This document shows positions 9,006 to 19,042 of a DNA stretch of 64,000 nucleotides, piece by piece. Both the position numbers and the translations under genes were made by a program. Positions within the stretch are counted from its first letter, which is position 1. Each line of letters begins with the position of its first letter. The stretch comes from Pseudochelatococcus lubricantis (GTDB taxonomy: Bacteria; Pseudomonadota; Alphaproteobacteria; Rhizobiales; Beijerinckiaceae). The stretch is from NCBI RefSeq assembly GCF_011762225.1, contig NZ_JAASQI010000006.1, forward strand, positions 1-64,000, given 5' to 3'. The notes under the pieces are model-generated. The model was not told the DNA's origin. It was given only the letters and a program-made list of their open reading frames with translations, and searched no databases.

Positions 9006-9575
9006 TCAGCGCCCGATTGTCACGAACGGAATGACGAGAGACGCCGCCGCCAGGGTTGCGCCGGCGACCAGTGAGATCGTCGCATAGGTGCTGAAGTTCC
9101 TGGCTGGCGCGGTGTCGGCGATATGAAGCTGAACCGCCGCCACGAGATTGTCCAGAACAACGTCCTCGTGCCGCGCGCCGAACATTTCCTCCAGTTCCTT
9201 CCGGGCTGTCGGAAAAGGGTCTCGCAGGAGGCTCGTCGCAACCTGGGCCGCGAGAGCGAGCGCCCTGGTGGCCCACAGCGCCGAGGTCACGAGAAGCGCC
9301 AGGCCGCACAGGGCGAGCCCGGCCGGGACTGGCTGCGAGGTTGCGAAGGCTTGCGGGTTTCCGCGCAGAATTGCGGCGAGGACGGTGACGAAGCCCGCCA
9401 TGGCGGCGATTGCCAGCGTCAGCATTACCCTTGTATGCGATACGACGAGCGCGCGAGAGCCGTTGGACTGTTCGATATAGATCTTGACCAATGTTTCGAG
9501 TGCGAACCTCCTCGCCTCGAATCCGAGGCGACGGTCCTCCGCCGGCATCGCGGGTGCGTCAGATACTGGTCCCAT
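9006..9575 (-). CDS. small membrane protein of unknown function
   Basis: I do not recognise the family. The 189-residue product has three clear hydrophobic segments (about residues 51-69, 83-103 and 164-184) with a basic and amphipathic cytosol-like stretch of 60 residues between the second and third. The start at 9575 follows GAGGGAAG; a start 20 codons earlier is possible. Its upstream region carries a perfect 13-bp palindrome (9648-9660) nearly identical to one before the divergent tetR gene, so it probably belongs to the same TetR regulon as the efflux operon. Confidence 0.65.
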   Translation of the reverse strand: MGPVSDAPAMPAEDRRLGFEARRFALETLVKIYIEQSNGSRALVVSHTRVMLTLAIAAMAGFVTVLAAILRGNPQAFATSQPVPAGLALCGLALLVTSALWATRALALAAQVATSLLRDPFPTARKELEEMFGARHEDVVLDNLVAAVQLHIADTAPARNFSTYATISLVAGATLAAASLVIPFVTIGR

Positions 9576-9647
9576 TCTTCCCTCGTCTTTTTCGGAACAG
9601 CCTTGTGCCGCGATCGCCGCAAACCAGCTTGCCAAATTACGTAAACA

Positions 9648-9660
9648 CGTTTATTAAACG
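9648..9660. promoter_or_regulatory. TetR-type operator, site A
   Basis: CGTTTATTAAACG is a perfect 13-bp palindrome 72 bp upstream of the membrane-protein start. Its near copy lies 128 bp away before tetR. Paired sites at both ends of a divergent region are typical of autoregulating TetR repressors. Confidence 0.6.
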
Positions 9661-9775
9661 ATGTCAATTAATGTAGGATGGAAGGTATTCCGGCCATCCA
9701 CGATACCGCTCGCAGGCGGGTGGGACTATTTTGCGTCGCAGACATCACAAATCGGCTTGCAGTATTATCTGAACG

Positions 9776-9788
9776 TGTTTAATAAACG
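9776..9788. promoter_or_regulatory. TetR-type operator, site B
   Basis: TGTTTAATAAACG matches the complement of site A at 12 of 13 positions and ends 25 bp before the tetR start codon. Binding here would block transcription of the tetR-efflux operon. Confidence 0.6.
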
Positions 9789-9813
9789 TTATTATCAATG
9801 GGAGAAAATGACC

Positions 9814-10437
9814 ATGCCCCGACAACCCATGACGCCAGAGCAGACCGAAGCAGTCCGCCGCCGCATCCTCAAGGAAGCGGCGCTGATCGTTGCGGAGGAA
9901 GGAATCGGTGCGCTTTCGATGCGGTACGTGGCGTCGAAGATGGGCATGACGGGGGGCGCCCTTTACCGGTATTTCCCGAGCCGGCAGGACCTGATCCTGG
10001 CGCATTTCAGCATCGGAATGAGCGATCTGCATGAGCGGCTGATGGCGGGTGAGACCTCCCCGGATCCGCTGACGGCGTTGCGTGACTACGCGCTTTCCTA
10101 CGCGGATTTCGCGCTGTCCGATCCCATCCGCTTCCGGCTGATGTTCCTCGAAGACAACAAGGCCACCGAGAATGCCGGCGTGAACTTCGAAACGGTCGCC
10201 GCCGTCTACGGAGAGTTCGTCCGCCGCATGGCCGCCGCCATGGATGCGCGGGCGCTCGCCCCCGGCGAGCCGAAGCCGAGCACGGACGTTCTCTGGGCCG
10301 GCCTGCACGGATCGGTCACCCTTGCCATCGTGTCGCCTGAAATGGACCTCGGCGATCCGCGCGAATTTATCGAGCGGACGATCGACACCATTCTGAAGGG
10401 GCTTTCCCAAGGGGAGCGACGTCATGAACATTCTTAG
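9814..10437 (+). CDS. TetR/AcrR-family transcriptional repressor
   Basis: This 207-residue protein has an N-terminal TetR HTH (RYVASKMGMTGGALYRYF) and a C-terminal ligand-binding domain. The ATG at 9814 sits eight bases after GGAGA; an ATG two codons earlier is an alternative. Its last 14 bases overlap the membrane-fusion-protein gene, so regulator and efflux genes form one transcript. It most likely represses that transcript and the divergent membrane-protein gene through operators at 9648 and 9776, and is released by an unknown hydrophobic ligand. Confidence 0.88.
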   Translation: MPRQPMTPEQTEAVRRRILKEAALIVAEEGIGALSMRYVASKMGMTGGALYRYFPSRQDLILAHFSIGMSDLHERLMAGETSPDPLTALRDYALSYADFALSDPIRFRLMFLEDNKATENAGVNFETVAAVYGEFVRRMAAAMDARALAPGEPKPSTDVLWAGLHGSVTLAIVSPEMDLGDPREFIERTIDTILKGLSQGERRHEHS

Positions 10438-11497
10438 GCTGGGTGCATTCGTGCTCGCGGCCGCGGCTGTCGCCGGCTGCTCGCCGCAAGAAGAGGCTCA
10501 GCCCAGGGCTCCCCGCGTCGTGCAGGTGGTCGAGGCGCGCACGGAAACCGTCGAGCAGTCGTTCAGTCAGGTCGGCGAGATCCGGCCCTACCACGATACG
10601 GCGCTGAGCTTCCGCCTGAACGGCATGCTCGCGACGAGGCTGCGCCTGGGTGAATCCGTGCGCGAGGGAGACGTGCTGGCCGTTCTCGACAAGCGCCCGG
10701 CGGAAAACGACCTGCGCGCGGCCAGGGCGGAACTGGCGGCGGCGAATGCGGCGCTGTCTCTGGCGACGCTGTCGGCCGAGCGCCAGCGCGCGCTCTTCGA
10801 GCGCAACGCCGCCGCCCGCGCCGTGGTGGAAGACGCGGACGCCAACCGCGCGACGGCGACCGCGCGTGTCGACGCCGCGACCGTAGCGCTCGAACGCGCG
10901 CAGGATGCGCTGTCCTACACGGAACTGCGCGCCCCCCACGAGGGCACCATTTCGGCGGTCGAAGCCAATCAGGGCGAGGTCGTGGCGGCGGGGCAGGCGG
11001 TGCTTCGCCTGGTGACTGAAAACCGGCGGCATGCCGTGTTCGACGTGCCGGAGGTTTTCTACAGGACCACTCCCAAAGCCTCGGTCATCACGTTGCGGCT
11101 CGTGAGCGATCCCGCCATCACCGCCACGGGAACGATCGACGAAGTAGCACCCTTGGCGGACCGCTCGACGCGCAGCTACCGGGTCAAGGTCGCGGTGGAG
11201 GGGAACGGGGCAAGGATGCCGTTCGGCGCGCCCGTCATCGGCACGCTCGTGTTGAGCAAGGATGAGCTTGTGAGGTTGCCTGCTTCCGCCTTGACGACTT
11301 CTGAAACGGGCTCGGCGGTTTTCGTCGTCGACGTCCAAACCGGCACGTTGCATCGCCGCCCCGTGGAACTGGCGCGCTTCGACGAGCGCTCTCTGTACGT
11401 ATCGAGCGGCTTGCAGGAGGGAGAGCGCGTCGCCACCACGGGTGTTGCCAAGCTGCGCGACGGCGAGCAGGTCCGCGTCGCGGACGGAGGGAAGTGA
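10424..11497 (+). CDS. RND efflux periplasmic adaptor (membrane fusion lipoprotein)
   Basis: The 357-residue precursor has a lipoprotein signal with lipobox VAGC (Cys19), so it should be anchored to the inner membrane facing the periplasm. It has the adaptor layout: a split lipoyl (biotinyl-like) domain around GEIRPYHD and PHEGTISAVEANQGE, an alpha-helical hairpin of alternating Ala/Glu/Arg (about residues 90-165), then beta-barrel and membrane-proximal domains. It overlaps tetR at its start, and its stop shares one base with the start of the permease gene (TGATG), indicating translational coupling. Confidence 0.9.
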   Translation: MNILRLGAFVLAAAAVAGCSPQEEAQPRAPRVVQVVEARTETVEQSFSQVGEIRPYHDTALSFRLNGMLATRLRLGESVREGDVLAVLDKRPAENDLRAARAELAAANAALSLATLSAERQRALFERNAAARAVVEDADANRATATARVDAATVALERAQDALSYTELRAPHEGTISAVEANQGEVVAAGQAVLRLVTENRRHAVFDVPEVFYRTTPKASVITLRLVSDPAITATGTIDEVAPLADRSTRSYRVKVAVEGNGARMPFGAPVIGTLVLSKDELVRLPASALTTSETGSAVFVVDVQTGTLHRRPVELARFDERSLYVSSGLQEGERVATTGVAKLRDGEQVRVADGGK

Positions 11498-14400
11498 TGT
11501 CCGCCCAGGCCCGGACGACCCGCGGTCGTTTCAATCTCTCGGCATGGACCCTGCGCCATCGGTCGTTCGTGATCTTCATGATGCTCTCGGCCCTGATCGC
11601 AGGTGCCCTGAGCTACATGCGGCTGTCGCGCAACGAGGATCCGCCCTTCACAATCAAGACCATGGTCGTCGCCGCCGACTGGCCGGGGGCGACCACGGCA
11701 GACACTGTCCGCCTGCTCACCGAGCCGCTGGAGAAGAGGCTGGCCGAGATCAAATATCTCGACTATACGCAGAGCTACACCCGTCCGGGCAAGTCCGTTA
11801 TCTTCGTCAATCTCAAGGACGACGCGCCGCCGGCCGAGATCGCGGAGATCTGGTATCAGGTCCGCAAGAAGGTCGAGAACCTCGCGCCGATGCTCCCCCA
11901 GGGGGTGCAGGGGCCATGGCTCGACGACGAGTTCGGCGACACCTACGGCAGCATCTTCGCGTTCACCGCCGACGGCTTCACTCTTCGCGACCTGCGCGAC
12001 CGCGTCGACGTCATCCGCAACCAGCTGCTCTCGGTGCCCGACATCGGAAAGGTCAACCTCCTCGGTGTTCAGGAGGAGGAGATCGTCATCGAGTTCTCGA
12101 CCGCGCGGCTCGCCGCCTTCGGGCTGGACCAGGCGACGGTGATCGAGGCTCTTCGTGCCCAGAACGCGGTCGCGCCGGCGGGCGAGCTGAAGACGGACGA
12201 GGACAAGATCCTGTTTCAGGTCAGCGGCGCGTTCGCATCCGAGGAGAGCCTGCGCGAGCTGGTGTTACGGATCGACGGGCGGTTCGTCCGGCTTGTCGAC
12301 ATCGCCGACGTCCGGCGCGGGCTCGTCGACACGCCGGCGCCGAGTCTGCGCGTCAACGGCGAAACGGCGATCGGCCTCGCCATTTCCATGACGGAAGGCG
12401 GCAACCTGATCGAGTTCGGGGCAAGGCTGCGGGCGCGGATGGCGCAGATCGAGGCGAGCCTTCCCCCCGGCATCGCCGTCGTTCAGGTCGCGGATCAGTC
12501 GACGGTGGTGGAGGACGCCATCGGCGGTTTCGTGAAGGTGCTGCTCGAAGCGATCGGGATCGTGCTGGCAGTTTCCTTTCTGTCGCTCGGCTTGAGGGCG
12601 GGCCTCGTAATCACGGCGGCGATCCCGCTGGTGCTCGCGATGACCTTCATCGGCATGGAGATTGCGGGGATCGGGCTGCAACGCATTTCGCTCGGCGCGC
12701 TGATCATCGCGCTCGGTCTTCTCGTCGACGACGCCATGATCACGGTGGAGAGCATGGTCGGCCAGCTGGAGATCGGGCGGCCCAAGGATGTTGCCGCGGG
12801 CCACGCCTACGAGACCACGGCCTTTCCCATGCTGACGGGCACGCTCGTCATGATCGCCGGGTTCATTCCGGTGGGCTTCGCGGCGTCGAGCGCCGGGGAG
12901 TACACCTACTCGCTCTTCATGGTCGTGCTGATCTCGCTCTCGGCTTCCTGGATCGTCGCCGTCCTGTTCGCGCCGCTGCTCGGCATGTGGCTTCTGCCGG
13001 ACACGATGAAGCACGAGCAGCACGGCGAGGGAAGGTTCATGCGCGCCTTTCGCCGCGTTCTGGAAGTGGCGATGCGGTGGCGGATCGCCACGCTGGCGCT
13101 GTTTCTCGCCGCGTTTGCCGCCGCCGTTTTCGGCGCGACGAAACTGGAGGAACAGTTCTTTCCCGCATCCGACCGTCCCGAGCTGCTCGTCAACCTGAAC
13201 CTGCCGCAGAACGCATCCCGTCAGGCCACCGAGGCACGCGCGCGCGCACTGGAGGAGATGCTGTCGCGGGACCCCGGCGTGCGGAACTTCACGACCTATG
13301 TCGGATCGGGCTCGGTGCGCTTTTACCTGCCGATGGATCTCCTGCTCGACAACGACAATGTCTCTCAAACCGTGATCGTCGCGGGAGGCGTGCAGGAGCG
13401 CGACGAGGTGCAGCAGCGTCTGGAGGCCTTCTTCGCCAACCAACACCCGGATATCGTCACCCGCGTCTCGCCGCTGGAGGTCGGGCCCCCGGTCGGATGG
13501 CCGATCCGCTTCCGCGTGCTCGGCCCCGATTACGATGTCGTGAAGCGCCTGGGCGCCGAGGTCGCCGGCATCGTCGCCGGGGACAACCGCACGTCCGACA
13601 TCAACCTGACGGCGGGTGAGCCGCAGCGCAGGGTCCGCGTCGAGTTGAACCAGGTCGAGGCGCGTGCGTTGGGTATCAGCTCGCAGTCGGTCGCCAACGA
13701 GATTGCGGCGACGATCGCGGGCACGTCGGTGACGTCGGTGAGGGATGGCAACCGCATGGTCGACGTCGTCATCCGTGGCCGGCCTCACGACCGCTCGACG
13801 GTCAGCGCGATCGAGGACCTGCATTTCCGTGCTGTGTCCGGCGCCAGCATACCGTTGCGCCAGATCGCGACGGTGGCTTACGGCATGGACGAACCGGTAA
13901 TCTGGCGCCGCTCCGGCAACGCGATGGTCATCGTTCAGGCGGATGTCGCGAAGAATGTCCAGCCCGCGACCGTCGCCCTCGACATCGACCGCAGGCTCGA
14001 ACCCGTGCGTGCGCAGCTTCCGATCGGCTACGCGATCGAAATCTCCGGCGTGGTCGAGGAGGCGGCGAAGGGCACGAATTCGATCCTTGCTGTCCTGCCC
14101 GCCATGGCCTTCGTGATCTTCGCGCTGCTGATGGTCCAGCTCCAGAGCTTCGCCCGCACGGGGCTCGCCATCCTGATGGCGCCGTTCGGTCTCATCGGCG
14201 TGGTCGCCGCGATGCTGCCGACGGGCACGCCCATGGGTTTCGTGGCGCAGCTCGGCGTCATCGCGCTGGCCGGGATGATCATCCGCAACGCCGTGATCCT
14301 GATCCAGGAGGTCGACGAGAATGTCCGCCGGGGGGAGGAGCCCTGGGAGGCCATCGTCCACGCTTCCACGCATCGGGCGAGGCCCATCGTGCTGACGGCG

Positions 14401-14598
14401 CTCGCGGCCATGCTCGGCATGGTGCCGATCGCCTTCCAGATCTTCTGGGGGCCTATGGCCTTCGCCATCATCGGCGGCCTTGCCGTCGCGACCATCGCCA
14501 CGCTTCTTCTGCTGCCCTGCCTCCTGCTCTGGCTGCTACAGTATGAGCAGCGCGGCGGGGCGGCGGAAGGACGGGTCGAGACGGCGGCCGCATCCTGA
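11497..14598 (+). CDS. RND efflux permease (HAE1-type)
   Basis: This 1033-residue inner-membrane proton antiporter is the pump of the tripartite system. It has the duplicated RND layout: TM1, a large porter loop, TM2-6 with the proton-relay Asp pair in LLVDDAMITVE, a second porter loop, and TM8-12 with GLIGVVAAMLP and the GMIIRNAVILIQE helix. The length is normal for the family. The ATG at 11497 overlaps the adaptor stop. No outer-membrane factor gene accompanies it, so a TolC-like partner must come from elsewhere. Substrates cannot be predicted. Confidence 0.92.
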   Translation: MSAQARTTRGRFNLSAWTLRHRSFVIFMMLSALIAGALSYMRLSRNEDPPFTIKTMVVAADWPGATTADTVRLLTEPLEKRLAEIKYLDYTQSYTRPGKSVIFVNLKDDAPPAEIAEIWYQVRKKVENLAPMLPQGVQGPWLDDEFGDTYGSIFAFTADGFTLRDLRDRVDVIRNQLLSVPDIGKVNLLGVQEEEIVIEFSTARLAAFGLDQATVIEALRAQNAVAPAGELKTDEDKILFQVSGAFASEESLRELVLRIDGRFVRLVDIADVRRGLVDTPAPSLRVNGETAIGLAISMTEGGNLIEFGARLRARMAQIEASLPPGIAVVQVADQSTVVEDAIGGFVKVLLEAIGIVLAVSFLSLGLRAGLVITAAIPLVLAMTFIGMEIAGIGLQRISLGALIIALGLLVDDAMITVESMVGQLEIGRPKDVAAGHAYETTAFPMLTGTLVMIAGFIPVGFAASSAGEYTYSLFMVVLISLSASWIVAVLFAPLLGMWLLPDTMKHEQHGEGRFMRAFRRVLEVAMRWRIATLALFLAAFAAAVFGATKLEEQFFPASDRPELLVNLNLPQNASRQATEARARALEEMLSRDPGVRNFTTYVGSGSVRFYLPMDLLLDNDNVSQTVIVAGGVQERDEVQQRLEAFFANQHPDIVTRVSPLEVGPPVGWPIRFRVLGPDYDVVKRLGAEVAGIVAGDNRTSDINLTAGEPQRRVRVELNQVEARALGISSQSVANEIAATIAGTSVTSVRDGNRMVDVVIRGRPHDRSTVSAIEDLHFRAVSGASIPLRQIATVAYGMDEPVIWRRSGNAMVIVQADVAKNVQPATVALDIDRRLEPVRAQLPIGYAIEISGVVEEAAKGTNSILAVLPAMAFVIFALLMVQLQSFARTGLAILMAPFGLIGVVAAMLPTGTPMGFVAQLGVIALAGMIIRNAVILIQEVDENVRRGEEPWEAIVHASTHRARPIVLTALAAMLGMVPIAFQIFWGPMAFAIIGGLAVATIATLLLLPCLLLWLLQYEQRGGAAEGRVETAAAS

Positions 14599-14678
14599 GC
14601 GGGTGTGCGGGGCGCCGCGACGGACGCATCGGCGCGTCGAAAGGCGCGCCGGAGGCGATCTCTTCGGCCAAGTGAGTA

Positions 14679-17600
14679 TCAGCTCCAATTCACGGACGAT
14701 GCTTCGGCCCCTGTCTCGGCGGGAGCGCGTGCGGCGCTTGTTGCCTTCGCCGGATCCGCACGTGCGACGAGGCGGTCGAAGGCGAGATAGACCACCGGCG
14801 TCGTGAACAATGTCAGCATTTGCGAGATGATCAGACCGCCGACGATGGCGATGCCGAGCGGCACGCGCAGTTCCGCTCCCGGACCGTGGCCGAGCGCCAG
14901 CGGCAACGCCCCGAGCAGCGCCGCAAGCGTCGTCATCATGATCGGCCGGAAGCGCAGCAGGCATGCCTGCCGGATCGCTTCAACCGGCGCCAGGCCTTGT
15001 GTCCGTTCGGCGTCGAGGGCGAAGTCAATCATCATGATGGCGTTCTTCTTGACGATGCCGATCAGGAGGATGATGCCGATCATGCCCATGATGGACAGAT
15101 CCTGACCGAACAGGAGCAGGGCGAGGAGCGCGCCCACGCCCGCCGATGGCAGGGTCGAGATGATCGTCAGCGGATGGATGGCGCTCTCATAGAGAACCCC
15201 GAGGACGATATAGACGGCGACGACCGCGGCGAGGATCAGCCATGGCTGGCTGGCCATTGAAGCCTGGAAGGCCTGGGCCGTTCCCTGGAAGGTTCCCTTG
15301 ATGTTGACAGGCATGCCGGCCTTCAGCTCGGCATCGTGAATCGCCGCCACGGCATCGCTCAGCGCGACGCCGGGTGCGAGGTTGAACGACACGGTGATGG
15401 CCGGAAGCGACCCCTGATGGTTGACCGTGACCGGCAGGAGACCCGTCTTGATGGACGTGACCATGCTGAGGGGAACCAGCTTCTGGGTTGTTGTCGAACG
15501 CACATAGAGGCGGTTCAGCGCATCGGTGTTCAGCTGGAAACGCGGATCCAGTTCGAGCACCACATGATACTGGCTGACCTGGGTGAACAGCGTCGCGACT
15601 TGGCGCTGGCCGAAGGCGCTGTAGAGCACGTCATCGATGGCCTGCACGCTGACCCCGAGCCGGGCCGCCGTGGGGCGGTCGATCACGAGTGTCGCGCTTG
15701 TCGCCCCCGGCTGCTGATCCGACGTCACATCCTGGATTCCCGGCAAGGCCGTCATGGCCTTGGCCATGACGGCGGCCCATTTGCCAAGCTCGGTGGTGTC
15801 GCCGCTCTGGAGCGTATACTGATACTGGGCCGCGGATGAGCGTCCGCCCACCTGGATGTCCTGGCGGACCTGCATGCCAAGCGTGAGGCCCTCAATGTTG
15901 GCCGTTGCCTTCTTGATGCGCGCCATCACCTCCGCCGCCGTGGCGTGGCGCTCGGAGAAAGGCTTCAGGTTGATCTGGATCGCGCCGATACTTGCCGAAG
16001 GGCTGGGATTGATCCAGTAGGCGACATTGTCGACGTCGGGGTCGCTCTGCACGATGTCCCCGAGGCTTTGCATCTTCTGCGACATCGCGTTGAAGGAGAT
16101 ATCGGTTGCCGCGCGTGCCTGGCCGATGATCCAGCCGGTGTCCTGCTGCGGCAGGAACCCCTTCGGCGTGATGGCGTAGAGCCACACCGTCAGCGCGAGT
16201 GTCGCGACGGTTACCATAAGCGTCAGGAACTGATGGCGCAACACGACGTCGAGGCAGCGTCCGTAGCCGCGTGTCACCGCCTGGAAGAAGGCTTCCGACC
16301 ACCGATATAGCCGGCCGCGCGGCGCGCCATGATCGTGGCTGATCAGCCAGGCGCACATCATCGGTGTGACCGTGAGCGAAATGACGCCCGACATCAGGAT
16401 CGCGACGCTCACCGTGACGGCGAATTCACGGAACAGGCGTCCGACAATGCCTCCCATCAGCAGGATCGGGATGAACACCGCGATCAGCGAGATCGTCATG
16501 GAGACGATGGTGAAGCCGACCTCCCTGGCGCCTTCGATGGCGGCGTCGAGCTTCGACTTTCCCATTTCCATGTGGCGGATGACGTTCTCGATCACCACGA
16601 TCGCGTCGTCGACGACGAAACCGACCGCGATGACGAGCCCCATCAACGACAAATTGTCGAGGCTGTAGCCGAGCAGATACATCACGCCGAAGGTTCCGAG
16701 CATGGAAAGAGGGATCGTGATGCTCGGGATCACCGTTGCCCAGAGGTTGCGCAGGAAGGCGAAGATCACCGCCACAACCAATGCGACGGTGATCAGCATC
16801 GTGAACTGCACGTCGTCGACCGAAGCCTGGATGATCTGCGTCCGATCGCCGATCACCGACAGCTTGACGGAAGCAGGCAAGGAGGCGCTGAACTCGGGAA
16901 TGCGATCCTTGATGGCCTGGATCGTGGTCAGGACGTTGAAGCCGGACTGCTTCTTGATGTCGATCATCACCGAGCGCGTGCCCTGGAGCCACGCCGCCTG
17001 ACGTGTATCTTCAGGGGCCGTCACGACGGTTCCCAGATCGCTGAGCCGGATCGGGGCGCCGTTCCTGTAGGCGATGACCATGCCCGCATAGGCGGGGGCA
17101 TCGATCAGCTGATCGGTCGCGTCGAGGACGACAGTCCGGTCGGCATTGCTGAGCGAGCCTTTTGGAGCATTGACGGTCTGCTGGCCGATCACGCTGCGTA
17201 TGTCGTCAAGGGTCAAACCGCGTGCGGCCACCTTGTCCGGGTCAAGCCGGATGCGGACGGACGGGCGTTGCGGTCCATGGAAGTCTACCTGGCCGACGCC
17301 CGTCATCTGCGAGATTTGTTGGGCGATGACGTCCTCGGCATAGTGGTCGAGCTCGGTCATCGGAAGCGTGTCCGAGGTGAGCGCGAGCGTCAGGAGGGTG
17401 GCATCCGCCGGATTGGTCTTGTGGAAGGTTGGCGGGTTGGGAAGGTTCTTGGGCAAGGCTCCGGCGGCGGCCGAGATCGCGATCTGGACGTCCTGCGATG
17501 CTGCATTGATGTCGCGGGCGAGGTCGAACTGCAGGGTAATCGATGTGCGCCCGGACGAGCTGACCGAGGTCATCTGGGTCACGCCGGACACCAGCGTCGA

Positions 17601-17813
17601 GAGCGAGTTCTCCAGAGGTGTCGCGACGGCGGTCGCCATCGTCTCGGCGCTGGCGCCGGGAAGGCTCGCGGAAACCTGGATGGTCGGGAAATCGACCTGT
17701 GGCAGCGGCGCCACCGGTAGCTGGAAATAGGCGATCGCGCCGAGAAGGACCAGACCGATCGCGAGCAGGCAGGTGCCCACCCGGCGCCGGATGAACGGTT
17801 CCGAAATGGTCAT
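14679..17813 (-). CDS. RND efflux permease, MdtB/MdtC-like
   Basis: This 1044-residue multidrug-type RND pump opens with MTISEPFIRRRVGTCLLAIG, a typical start of the MdtB/MdtC/MuxB branch, and carries the proton-relay Asp pair in FVVDDAIVVIENV plus the C-terminal GIVKKNAIMMIDFAL helix. The start codon overlaps the adaptor stop by four bases (ATGA), so the two are translationally coupled. Systems of this branch often use two different permeases; only one is encoded here. It is convergent with the first RND permease gene, about 80 bp apart. Confidence 0.92.
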   Translation of the reverse strand: MTISEPFIRRRVGTCLLAIGLVLLGAIAYFQLPVAPLPQVDFPTIQVSASLPGASAETMATAVATPLENSLSTLVSGVTQMTSVSSSGRTSITLQFDLARDINAASQDVQIAISAAAGALPKNLPNPPTFHKTNPADATLLTLALTSDTLPMTELDHYAEDVIAQQISQMTGVGQVDFHGPQRPSVRIRLDPDKVAARGLTLDDIRSVIGQQTVNAPKGSLSNADRTVVLDATDQLIDAPAYAGMVIAYRNGAPIRLSDLGTVVTAPEDTRQAAWLQGTRSVMIDIKKQSGFNVLTTIQAIKDRIPEFSASLPASVKLSVIGDRTQIIQASVDDVQFTMLITVALVVAVIFAFLRNLWATVIPSITIPLSMLGTFGVMYLLGYSLDNLSLMGLVIAVGFVVDDAIVVIENVIRHMEMGKSKLDAAIEGAREVGFTIVSMTISLIAVFIPILLMGGIVGRLFREFAVTVSVAILMSGVISLTVTPMMCAWLISHDHGAPRGRLYRWSEAFFQAVTRGYGRCLDVVLRHQFLTLMVTVATLALTVWLYAITPKGFLPQQDTGWIIGQARAATDISFNAMSQKMQSLGDIVQSDPDVDNVAYWINPSPSASIGAIQINLKPFSERHATAAEVMARIKKATANIEGLTLGMQVRQDIQVGGRSSAAQYQYTLQSGDTTELGKWAAVMAKAMTALPGIQDVTSDQQPGATSATLVIDRPTAARLGVSVQAIDDVLYSAFGQRQVATLFTQVSQYHVVLELDPRFQLNTDALNRLYVRSTTTQKLVPLSMVTSIKTGLLPVTVNHQGSLPAITVSFNLAPGVALSDAVAAIHDAELKAGMPVNIKGTFQGTAQAFQASMASQPWLILAAVVAVYIVLGVLYESAIHPLTIISTLPSAGVGALLALLLFGQDLSIMGMIGIILLIGIVKKNAIMMIDFALDAERTQGLAPVEAIRQACLLRFRPIMMTTLAALLGALPLALGHGPGAELRVPLGIAIVGGLIISQMLTLFTTPVVYLAFDRLVARADPAKATSAARAPAETGAEASSVNWS

Positions 17814-19042
17814 TGCTTCGCCTCCAGTGCGAGATGCTGCGCGGAAATGTCGGATTGGGTGACGCTCACGCGCGTGCCCTGCGTCAGCCGGGATTGTCCG
17901 GACAGCACGATATTGTCCCCGGGCGATATGCCGGCCTTCAGCGCGGTGAAGTCGCCCACGGTTTCACCGGTCTGAACCTGCGTCACGGCGACCGTGCTGT
18001 CGGGCTTCACCACGAAGACGTAGGGGCCCTTCTGTCCGTTCTGGACGGCGATCGACGGTACCACGGTCGCGTTGGCGTCGGTCCGTACGATAACCCGCGC
18101 CGTCACCAGCGCTCCCGGCCAGAGTGCGTTGTTGAGGTTCTCGAACTCCGCCTGGAGCTTGATCGTGCCGGTCGCGGTGTCGACCCGGCTGTCGATCACG
18201 GTCAGCTTGCCGTCTGCGAGGTGGCGGGAGCCATCGCGCGAGTCAACGGAGACTTGCAGCGGAGCCTTGGCCTGTCCGGCCAGAAGGTCGGGCAGATCGT
18301 CCTGCGGCAGGGAGAATTGAACAGCGATCGGATGCAGCTGGGTGATGGTCACCAGACCGGCGGCATCATTCGCATGGATGATCGCGCCTTCATTCGCCTG
18401 CTTCAGCCCGGCACGCCCCGCGATAGGCGCCGTCACCGTGGCGAAGGCGAGGTTGAGCTTTGCGGTATCGATCGCAGCCTGGTCCCCGGCGATCAGCGCC
18501 TCATTGATGGCAACCTGTGCCTTGGCGGTATCGGAGGCTTGCGACGAGCCGGCGCCGAGCGTACTCAGCCGGGTCGCCCGCCCTTCCTCCTTTCGGGAGT
18601 TGGCAAGCTGCGCCATGTCCTTCTGCAACGTGGCCTGTGCCTGGGCGAGCTGGGCCTGATACGGGCGGGGATCGACTTCGGCCAGCAGATCGCCGGCCTT
18701 GACGTCCTGGCCCTCCGTGAAGGCGATCTTCTGGATCTGACCATCCACCCTGACCTTCACATCGACCTGATTGAGGGGGGTCACGGTTCCCAGACCGGAC
18801 CGCGAGATCGGAAGATCGCGACTCGCCGCAAGGACGGCCGTGATGGGGATCGTCGCCGGCGTGGTCGCGGCTTTGGCCGGCAGCGGCTTGCCGGGTATCA
18901 GCCGATCCCGCATGGCGTAGCCGCCGCCCGCAATGGCCAGCAAAAGGATGCCGACGATCCAGCGTCCGCGTCGTCGCGGCTTGCGGCGTTCCGGCATGTC
19001 GGGGTTCTTGTTGCTGGGCGAGAGTTCCATATCCATCTCCAT
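17810..19042 (-). CDS. RND efflux periplasmic adaptor, MdtA-like
   Basis: The 410-residue adaptor has a short cytoplasmic N-terminus, one membrane anchor (WIVGILLLAIAGGGYAM) and the MdtA-type core: SGLGTVTPLNQVDVKVRVDG lipoyl motif, helical hairpin, then barrel domains. The ATG at 19042 shares a base with the stop of the truncated outer-membrane factor (TGATG), supporting this start; two further in-frame ATGs follow within five codons. The order response regulator, broken OMF, adaptor, permease on one strand suggests a single operon. Confidence 0.9.
   Translation of the reverse strand: MEMDMELSPSNKNPDMPERRKPRRRGRWIVGILLLAIAGGGYAMRDRLIPGKPLPAKAATTPATIPITAVLAASRDLPISRSGLGTVTPLNQVDVKVRVDGQIQKIAFTEGQDVKAGDLLAEVDPRPYQAQLAQAQATLQKDMAQLANSRKEEGRATRLSTLGAGSSQASDTAKAQVAINEALIAGDQAAIDTAKLNLAFATVTAPIAGRAGLKQANEGAIIHANDAAGLVTITQLHPIAVQFSLPQDDLPDLLAGQAKAPLQVSVDSRDGSRHLADGKLTVIDSRVDTATGTIKLQAEFENLNNALWPGALVTARVIVRTDANATVVPSIAVQNGQKGPYVFVVKPDSTVAVTQVQTGETVGDFTALKAGISPGDNIVLSGQSRLTQGTRVSVTQSDISAQHLALEAKQ

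Noticed and set aside
12265-14373. A 702-codon minus-strand frame opposite the first RND permease gene, and similar long frames opposite the second RND gene (16329-17720) and the LivH-LivM gene (45770-47353).
   Set aside because: Low-complexity composition and no motifs; shadows of GC-rich coding sequence.
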